Below, one piece after another: positions 11,707-21,900 of a DNA stretch of 64,000 nt (within the stretch, counting starts at the first letter, position 1; each line of letters begins with the position of its first letter). This stretch comes from Heliocidaris tuberculata (lineage: Eukaryota > Echinodermata > Echinoidea > Camarodonta > Echinometridae): assembly GCA_025618425.1 (NCBI GenBank), contig CM046836.1, positions 27,980,140-28,044,139 of the forward strand, read 5' to 3'. The position numbers and the translations under genes were made by a program. The notes beneath the pieces were generated by a model. That model was not told where the DNA came from. It did no database searches and saw only the letters and a list, made by a program, of their open reading frames with translations.

Positions 11707-12475
11707 CTCCTCTTCTCTTCTCTTCCTTCTTCCCCTCCCATTATATCTTTGTTACCTTCCAATTTCTTTGAATTTCTTTTTCTTTACTCCATCCTAACCT
11801 ATTTCTATCTATTTCGTTTCCTTCCCAATCATTTCAATATATCTAATATATACCGTCATAGACTTGCTTCATCGTAAAAAAAAATAAAAAAAATAAAAAA
11901 AATAAAAAATAAAAAAACCTGCAAATTTAAGCTACACAGATGCAGAACACATGCTCCGGCAACAATAATTACTCCGTGGTCAATGTCCTACACTCTTAAC
12001 TTCAGAGACATTACGTTCATGCTTCAACCCTGGACTAAACAATTTACCTAGCCCTAGCTTTAACCCTAGCTTTAACCCTTTCGAGACAATAGACCACACT
12101 TTGTGGTTTGGCTCAATAACTTTTAATTCAGAGCCAAAAAAAAATATACCAGATGCATGAGTAGAAAAGTCAAAAATTTCTGCACCAACTGTGTCCATTT
12201 TTGTTACATGGCCATATTGTTTGATTCCAGGAATTTCAAAATGTAGAATAAGCTTTAAAATCCTTAAATTGGCAATGCATTGAGAGGTTAAAAATCTTTT
12301 TTTTTTAAATCAAAATTGGCAATTTTTCCACTTTTCAACAGTTCTTAACCTGTTTGATGTTTTTAAGGACATTTCATTAGAACCATGTACTATTAAAAGA
12401 AAAATATTATTGTTGCCAATTTGAAGAACAAAATGTGATCAATTTAACCCTTAAATAATTCTTGTCATGAAAGAG

Positions 12476-12876
12476 TTAAAGAGAAGATTGAGTTCTCAGT
12501 GGAAAAGGTGAAAAATAATTTGTGAGCTTTCTCGTTCCTTTTACGTCACTTTGGAAGAACATCAAATTAGAAATGTTACCTGAAAAGGAATGCTCCTCAA
12601 ATGCCCTCATTTTCAAAATATGATGACAAATACTAGTAGCTGAAATGTTCAGGCCAAACATACATGCCACAAGTGTGTGCAGTCCCATATACCCATTTCT
12701 GTGTGCAGTGCATGTGCTTTTCAGCAAAATTGGGTCAATTTCTAATCATTTTGATGATGCCTAAACCTCACTTTACATACCAATTCTTATGTAAACATGA
12801 TCAACCTTTCCCAATTGCTTTTAACAGTTTCTTTCACAATTGTAATCACATGACCACAACTCAACTTTATCTTTAA
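12476..12876. mobile_element. TTAA-flanked MITE (family AGAGAAGATTGAGTT)
   Basis: TTAA lies at 12476-12479 and 12873-12876. The left tip AGAGAAGATTGAGTTCTC matches the complement of the right tip CACAACTCAACTTTATCT. A second, inverted copy is at 53017-53404, and a fragment with the same TTTGTGAGCTTTCTC block is near 17258-17345. The right TTAA is shared with the next MITE. Confidence 0.8.
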
Positions 12877-13464
12877 AGGGAAATCCAACCTTTATAGCAA
12901 GTTGCTTTGAAAGAAAGAGGAAAAATCAGAGAAGCAGATTGGTGAAAGTTTGAACGAAATCGGACAAGCAATAAGAAAGTTATGAATTTTTGAAAGTTGT
13001 AATCACTATGCATATGGGAATTTCAAATTGGCCGAATAGGTAATGTCACTGTGATGTAGCTGTGGACAACTCCCCCATTCGCTTTAACACACAAAATGAC
13101 TAAAATGTCACTTTTTTTCAAAATGCATTATTCAGTAGGATCTTTTCGTTCATGAGGACCTATAACAGTATGCTATCTCCAATATATTTTGAGTACTACC
13201 CCGAGGGTAAAAGCGCCTCGAAGAAAACCGCAAATTAATTATATTTTTGTGTACGACAAATGGGAGAGTTGTCCACAAAAATGTCACAATTGACTCATCA
13301 AATTGCCGATTTGAGATTCGCATAGATGTAGTGATCTCCTTTTTCAAACATCCATAACTTTCTTAGTCCTTGTCCGATTTCTTTCAAACTTTCGCCATCC
13401 TGTTTTTCTTATTTTTCTGCTTTCACACAAATCATCTTATTATCAAGGTTGGATTGCCCTTTAA
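12873..13464. mobile_element. TTAA-flanked MITE (family AGGGAAATCCAACCTT), copy A
   Basis: TTAA at 12873-12876 and 13461-13464 flank inverted ends AGGGAAATCCAACCTT and AAGGTTGGATTGCCCT. Inverted subterminal blocks follow (GTTTGAACGAAATCGG with AAGAAAGTTATGAA; CATAACTTTCTTAG with CCGATTTCTTTCAAAC). Other copies are 19402-19806, 41896-42945 and 56215-56795. No transposase is present. Confidence 0.88.
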
Positions 13465-15957
13465 CCTAGAAGCCCTAACAGAGAAGCCAGCTGCAACCAT
13501 GACCCGAACCCCACTTTTTTGATTTAACAATGCCCAGAGCAACTGTGCAGGAGCCTATGTCGGAGCACCAAGTCACACATAAATCCTAAACAAATGTAAA
13601 CATGCACATCAATCCTACTACTCACTGATCAATTTATTAACAAGAAATCTTACAAAGTGATGCATGTAAATCAAAATGACATCATCACGGTATTCTAAGT
13701 TGTTGTTTTTTGTTTTGTTTTGTTTTTTTAAGAGAGAAAGGGGACCTTCTCAATAGTAAGTTGTTACCTCAAATAGGGCATAAGCGAATGCAATAACGCA
13801 AGCTTTAAGCAACTTTGAGTCAAAAAAGGGATATACATGTACGGACAATTTTGTTTCTTTCAAGCCTATTCATCATACACATGACTGATGGAGATTTGTT
13901 TTGGGGTAATTATATGTACTGAAAATATCATATGAATCAGTGGTCAATTCGAAGGACTTACACTGGGGGTGAAATCAATAGGAATTAGACCCATTTTTTT
14001 CAAAGGCATATATGGGTCCCAAACGCCATTGCGACTATTTTCCTATTTCTTGCACCAAAAGTGAAAGTTTGATATTACCATTGACCAATAATTCTCTCTC
14101 GTACCACTGTTTAATGACCACATAACAAGTTTCCTTCTATTATTTGACATCAACATGCTATAAAATGGTGTTAAATATCACTTTTTTTCTAATACAGAGT
14201 TGCCTCTTTGCACAAGGTTAATCTCATTCCTCTCTATTCCTACTTATTAAAAAAGGCCATGTTCTGGTCCTGTGGTAGCACATTGACAAAGAAATCTTCC
14301 ACTTGTCGACAAAAAGGCATCTATTTTAGAGCTTTCTGCTGTTTACAAGGGAAAATGCACTTGTATGTGATTAACAAATAAGGGGTAATGTGAAGTACAT
14401 ACCACTAAAAATAACCCTTTGTGAAAGTGGACATATGCATACTATCACTTTTTCATGAATGTTAGCCACAAACTGAACTCGTTAGCCATGGAATACGAAA
14501 ATACATGTACTTGCATTTGATAGGCAATCGTATTGTGAGAAAACAAATCTCAAAAAGCTTAGCACCTATTCGTGTCCTTTCCAAAATCTCTATCAAACAA
14601 AACAAATTTAATGTGCTACGGTTAAAAAACAATCAACTTTGGAGATTAAAGCATTGCTATACAGAACAATTATTAAAACCGCATTATAAAAAGTTACACT
14701 ACAAACACCTCGATATCATTTTCTACATATTACTCTAAAGGATTCTTTGTGTGTGAGTCAAATATAATACTAGGAAGAAAAAAAAAGCCACCAGCTGTAC
14801 AGGAAAATGGACAAATATTTACAATAGCTATGACATCACACAACAGGACCCATATCTCTTATATTGTCTCATCTTTCCTACTACCATATCATTCGTGGCT
14901 TAGCATAATCATTCTCTAAATACAATATGTTAACAGAATTGTGTCATATGCCTTAGAGGGCATAACAGTCACAAAAAGTACGAGTCCAGAAAATGCTAAA
15001 CCAAGATGTTAAAGCAGTTTTCAAACCATTATAACTGTACACACAGAAGTACTTGAAGGGACAAGCCAGTTAAAAACCAGGGCATGGAGAAATGTATACA
15101 TCACAGGACAACGGTACAATAGTGATACAATAAAATAGATTTGTATGAATGTAAGACAGGGCAGTAAATAAAAACAATTAAATACAGGTCTAAGGAGTTT
15201 CTTAGCACTTTGTCACGTCATATACAGACTCTATGCTTCAACCGATTTAATGTTATGAAAAAAGCTTCGACTTCAGCAGTTTAATAGCCGAGTAAGGAAC
15301 AGACTAGCAGATTGTTTAAGAGTGCCACAGAGCTATTAGGATGTCATTCACAAGGTCAAATCCATGGTGACACATGTAGGTCACAGTTTAGGGTCAATTT
15401 TGTGTAACAGCAAGAACACCTTAGAAGCGGATGAATGACGCCATCTTACAGGCCCCTTTCAGACACAACGTGGTACACTGCCTAAAAATACTGAGGCACT
15501 GTAAAACCTAATGGCCCATATTCTGATAATTCAGGTAGAGCCTTACAAAACAATGGCCACCCATCGTATTCACTAATACATGTAGGTAATAAGATACAGA
15601 TTATGTGAAGCACATTATGCTTACCTCATTTTATTTTTACTGCGGTGGTTTCCTGAAGCAGTTCATCATTTCATGCCTGAATGAGCCTAAATTCTATATA
15701 TAACATAAATACCCAAAATGTGATCCAACAATATAACATAATATCAAATTCACAACCATCAGTCTCAGCTTAATGACAAGTCTAAAAAATATCAAACAAA
15801 AATGATTGACAGCCAACTCAATAGCGTCATACCCTTGGATATTAAAATATAACTGGAATAGTTGTTTACAAAATTAATTTTAAAAAAAAAATTGATGGGT
15901 CATCCTTTTTCCAGCCTGGTATGGTACTGTGTTCCTGGTACGTACATCTCTCCCTGT
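13465..15957. other. ALYREF: Intergenic and probable ALYREF 3' UTR
   Basis: No recognisable genes. The right part, adjacent to the ALYREF stop at 15958, is probably its 3' UTR on the minus strand. A minus-strand AATAAA (TTTATT on the plus strand, 15630-15635) about 325 bases past the stop is one candidate polyadenylation signal; this is weak because such hexamers are common in AT-rich DNA. Confidence 0.4.
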
Positions 15958-18900
15958 CTAGCTATCAATCTGCAAAATAAATCAAAATAAAACGGGAAAA
16001 ATTTTAAGCGAAGAGAAATAAATACCCATTCACACAATCAAACGCTGTATTGCTTTCTTTCTGGTGACTTGGGGGGGGGGGTGCAATTTTGCAGCTAAGG
16101 ATTAATTTGATGAATAGGGCAGCATGATCAGTGAAAGAGGCTTACTTGGGGTAAAATATTTTGGGTATGACGTCTTTTTTATATTATCTCAGTCAAATCA
16201 CCAAACAGGCTCTAAAAACTGACTCAAAACCAACCAATCTTGGCTATTCAGGGTAATTCTAGGTGTAAAAAAACAACATTTGACACTTTAGATTGTTAAT
16301 AACTCACACATTATAACTCATATCAGACTTAAGTTTTCAGTGTAAAGTTGAAGGTTGTCAATTTTATTGGGAGTAAGTTTTGTGAAGTTTCCTTCTATAA
16401 TATCCTTAAAAATATTGCTCTGAATATTCAATTAGATTATAATAAAGTTCTTGACAAATTGAGGCCACAAAATATGCATGTGTCAGTAATTCCTAAAGAA
16501 CATGACACTACCATTGTGCATTGCACCTGTCATTTGATTTCTGCCGTCCTTTTGTTTTTCAATTGTCATTAATGATTCATAGAGGTGCTGTGGAATTTCA
16601 GCTGCAATGAAAAATGGCCACTGGTGTGGTCTGCATTACTTACTGTTACACACCAATTTCCGGCCTTGATTTTTCGAAACGTGAAAATCTAATTCAATAT
16701 TCAGAGCATTGTTTTGAGATCAGTATTCAAAGTAATTTCATAAAACTTACTCCAAATGAATTTGACACCCTTCAACTTTACCATGTGAGAACGTCAGTCT
16801 GATACAAAGTATAACTTTCAAAAGTTTCACTTTTTTATTACACCTAGTATAATTTGTTTAGTCTATTGTCAGTACAGTATCAGTCTTGTCAGTGTGATAT
16901 GGGGAGTGTTTGGAAACCAACAAGAAGCATACATCACTCTTCTATTTACTGGCACTCACCTGTGAATTATAAGCATCTAATTCAGCATCAAGCTCTGCAG
17001 CGGTTGGTGTGGGTTTGTTGCCTCCACCCCCTCGACCCCTACCTCTCCCTCGGCCTCCACGCCCCCTCATCCCTCCTCGTCCTCCACCTCCGCCACCCCG
17101 TCTGCCTTGGTTGTAGCCCCCCTGGTTACGACGTAATCCTCCCCTTCCTCCTCCTACTCCTCCTCTTCCTCCGCCGCCTCCTTGCTGTCTCCTGCAAGGG
17201 AAAGAAAGAGTGTTTTTACAGTTACAGAGAACACTGAGTTACGGTAAGAGTGCAGGGCAATTTGTGAGCTTTCTCATCTACTTTAGACCAAATTTTGATC
17301 ACACAAATGTGTGCAGTCTCATTAATGTATACCCATATCTACATATATTTGTGCAGTGTTTTTCATTTCACAATGCAATTTGAATGAGCAGTCCTTAACC
17401 TTACTTTTAAATGTCCAGGGCCCCGTTGCATAAAACTTACCGTTAATGGTAACTCTGCTATCAGTGGTAACTACCATGGTAACGTCACTCAACAGCCAAT
17501 CAAAATCAAGGTTTCCATGGGAGTTACCGTTGATGGCAAAGTTACCGTTAATGGTAAGTTTTATGCAACGGGGCCCAGCAGTACTAGGTTGAAATCCATC
17601 CTCAAAATTAATTCTTTAATTTTAGTAATGAAATCGCACCTCTTGTGAATATTCCAAGAGAAACTGGCAAAAATTGTTTATAAATTGTTTATCATGCAGT
17701 ACTAAATAAATGGATTGATAATGGATTGATGGATTGATAATACAAACATGTATACAATCTAAAGAAAGTAATGAAAACTTGCTATAAATCGTATCAAACT
17801 GCTCATACGAGACTGCATATATTTATGGACATGGGTTGGGAATATTCGCTCTATTGCTTGATCTCATCATCGTACATGTCCCGTGACTGGTCACCAACAG
17901 GTAGCCGATGTGGCTTTCCAACTGGAAGGCTCAACATTTCATGCAACTCACATCACCATTGGGATCTCCGTCAGATACAACTTTACATATCCCATTTGCA
18001 ATTTCTTTCAAAATCAGTCCAACAAGTGGCCCTAAAATGCTTCTCATTATAAATGTATGATGATCCACACTTTCTAGCTCGCTTCGATTTGGGCTAGACG
18101 TGATCTAGTAATCAATTAACATGCATGCATACAAACTGCTTAGAAAATATACAGATGAGGGGCAGAAACAGGACTACTAATCAGTTAGGAACCCGAACAC
18201 ACACTGTCCCATTGTAATTATCAAATTGACACCAGGATTTACCAATTCTCATTTCGTTACTCATTAACAACAAGCTATAGAAATAGAAATGCATCCTAGT
18301 ATATCCTCATGATTGCCTACAATAAAGAATGCTGTGTTTACAGTGGTCATACAAGGATCCCTTATACATGTACTTCATCCTGTGCACTTCAAATAAAGGC
18401 ACAAGAATAAAGTTAATCTCCTACAAACAGGATATGACATGGTACTCAAGAGAACAATAGCTGCTTGTGATCTTGCTTATGTACATCCACAGATGGATGT
18501 ATACTACCTCTACTGGGCCATTCTTTGTAAAGTGAAACAAACAGTCACACACATGACCATCTAATTTTGCCTCATTACTGGAAATCAGGGGGGCGTTTCA
18601 TGAAAGGACTTGTCAGATATTTAATCCGACAAATTTGCTCTCAGCCAATCAGATGCAAGGATTTCAGTAGCTTATAACAGTTGTCGGATGAAATATCCGA
18701 CAACTTCCTTTCATGAAACGCTCCCCAGATTACATTTTATTGTTTTTTTATCACCAGTTTCTTACATGACAAAGTTTTCCCTTTCTTTGACAAGAATAAG
18801 TGATTCCCCAACCATAATGTTTTTACAGAGACATTTAAAAACGTCCTTTTTTGAGTGGTCACACACGTGACCGACTCAATTTTCACCTCTAAAAGAAAAG

Positions 18901-21900
18901 AATGTTCACTCATTCATGGGAAATTGCTTTCAAACTGTTCAGAGCAATCCCGTCATACAGCAAAGAAAAGTGGAAACTTGCACTTCAAGGGAAATACGAG
19001 AAAAGTAGATCCGAATATCAAAAAGTAAGTACCTTTTTCGTGCGAGGTCACACACGTGACCGACCTTATTTTGACCTTAGAAAGAACATGATGTACTCTC
19101 ATTTAAAATAAATACCTTCCATCTGTTGGGGGTAAGATACTTAGATTGTTATTCAAATATCCAAAATGAGAGACTTCTACTACAAGACAAGTAATGAAAA
19201 ATTAGGTTTAAAAGAACTATTTTTCAGGATATTGGTCACAAACGTGACTGAGAATGGCCCTAATGTACAGTATGTGCAAGAATTCCAACTCGTAAAATAT
19301 GAGGCACTCGTTTCAATAATCATGCTGTTTTGGCAAGACAGAAAAATATTGAATTTCTTGGTGACTGTGTTTTATTACATCACTGTAAACATTGGCAAAC
19401 ATTAAAGTACAATCCAACCTTGGCAATAAGATGATTTGTGTGAAAGCAGAAATATAAGAAATACAGGATGGTAAATTAAGTTTGAAAGAAATCAGACAAG
19501 GAACAAAAAAAGTTATTGGTGTTTGAAAAATGAGATGACGAAATCTACCGAGCAATACATTTTGAAAAATTACATTTTGGTCATTTGTTGTGTTGGAGCG
19601 TATGGGGGAGTTGTCTGCTACTACATCACAGTATGACATTACCAATTCTGCCAATTTGAAATTCCCTTATGTACACTGATTACAAATTTCAAAAATTCAT
19701 AACTTTCATTTTGCTTATCCGATTTTGTTCAAATTTTCACCAATATACTTCTGAGTTTTCCACTTTCTTTCATTGCAACTTGCCACTAAAGTTGAATTTC
19801 CCTTAAACAAAGATGCACTTGATTGTAAAAAGTTTGAAGTAAATCTGATTATCTGAATATAGTGGGTATCTTAACAATTCTGTGCTGGATGAAGAGCCTG
19901 GAGTACCGGTAAATAACTCATGTGAAAGCAAGTACTTGATCAAAACAAAACATTGAACCACAACCTCAAAGTAATGGAAAAGAGATAAGCTTACGGTCTT
20001 GATTGCATGGGATTCGATTCAATCTCATTTGCTGAGGCCACTAACTGGATATTCATCGGTCGACCTGTCAATTAAGAAGGGGGAGAAAACAGAAGGTTCA
20101 TATTGGAAATGAATGGATTGTAGGTATTTTGACAAATCTACTAACAATGCCCTTAAATTGACTACAGGACTCATACTCAAATATGTGCATCAATTCTTAG
20201 ATGACACTTTGATGAACTTTGCAATCGGTTTGAATATTGAAATTTTGAATACTAATAATAAAAGAAAATATACTTTCAATATCTACAGAAACAGAAAACA
20301 TAAACACTAAATAGCAAATAGGGGTTGTTGTCTGGGCATTGACCTATACCCCCCTTCCCCAAAATAACATGCACACAAAGTACTGAAATTTAAATAACAA
20401 GGCATTTGAACAGAAAACTTGACAGCCATCATCCGTCATCGCATACATGTATTAATTGATAGAAGAAACATGTTATTATTGATGTCTGCAGAAGAAATAA
20501 TAACACAAGCAAAACATTTGAAAACTAGACAAAGGCCCAAATTCACGAAAGAGTCTAAACCATGATTTAAACCTCCGCCGCGGACTAAATTAAGCGTATA
20601 TAAGCGCATTTCTGTCCGTCCATCAGAGAAGAGGACTTGCGCATACTACGCTTATGGAGGTTTAAACCATGGTTTAGAATAAACCCTTCGTGAATTTGGG
20701 CCAAAGAGACCATCTTTAGAACCCACCGTCTAATGGCACCTGGTTGTACTGTTTGATAGCTTTCATGGCGTCTACTCTCCTCTCAAAGATAACATCTGCA
20801 GTACCGAGACTTCTTCCTGTCCTGTCGTAATGTACTGCCGCCTTCTTCAGACTTCCAAAGTCTGCAAACAATTCCTGTAGGGAAGTTTTTTAAACATTTT
20901 TAGACCTGTATATCAATTTTTTAATCACATTTTTATTCACACAACCTTTTCTTCTTCCTTTATATGGGGAGGAGATATGGGGAGGAGGTGGATTTTTTTT
21001 AAAGTGTCATTTCCCCTGGTAATACTCCTAGTGTTTGGTGCAATTGCTCCTTCTGAGTTTTACAGAAATAATGTAAATGACTCTCCACCCTTGCATCTTG
21101 TTGTGAATGGGAAGTATAACTCCATGTGACATTTTTAAAACTGATGAAAAGAACACTTGGGACTACATCATACATGCATAAAACAGGATAGTCTCTTTTA
21201 TCAAAGAAGCATTCCTTCTTTTATAAGCTATCCTACGAGTGAAATACATGAAGATTCAAAAATTGCAATACTTTATCACATATTCAGTATCTATCTCATT
21301 TAGGATCTCCAACTAACACAAAGAATCTGAAATTTCTTGCCTAAAAAGTTGGCATCAAGCACAAGTTTAAAATTTAAATAAACATTGACAGATTTCTACA
21401 TTTTGTAGTTGAATTAAAATTTGGAGCTGCTTTTATATTAGGCCCAAACTATTCATACAAGAAAAGCCCGGTAATACAAACCTCAATATCGTTGTTTGAA
21501 ACACCAAAATCCAAATTTGAAACAAGCAGCTTTCCAGGGGCGTTTGCTGAGCTTGCCAAGCCAGCTCCCTGTCTCCTAATGCCAGCTCCTCCCTCACTAT
21601 ACATGTCATGCTGCCATTGATCAGGCATCTGTTTGGGCTAAAATGGAAGAAAGAAGAGAGGAAATTGGGGAATTTGGGGAAATGGATGAATCTTGCCCAC
21701 TTATTCTTTTTGTTTACTTGTCTCTCTGTATGGGAGACTGCTTCCCTTGTCACACTCACGGAACCATCACTATGTTGGGCTGTGTCAATTTTGGCGGTGG
21801 TCACGACCTCTAAGTTCAAGAGGTAAAAACACCATAATCAGCAAAATATTGAGAAATACTTCCTTCTACATTTTTAGGATGATAGAATATCTAATTTCAT

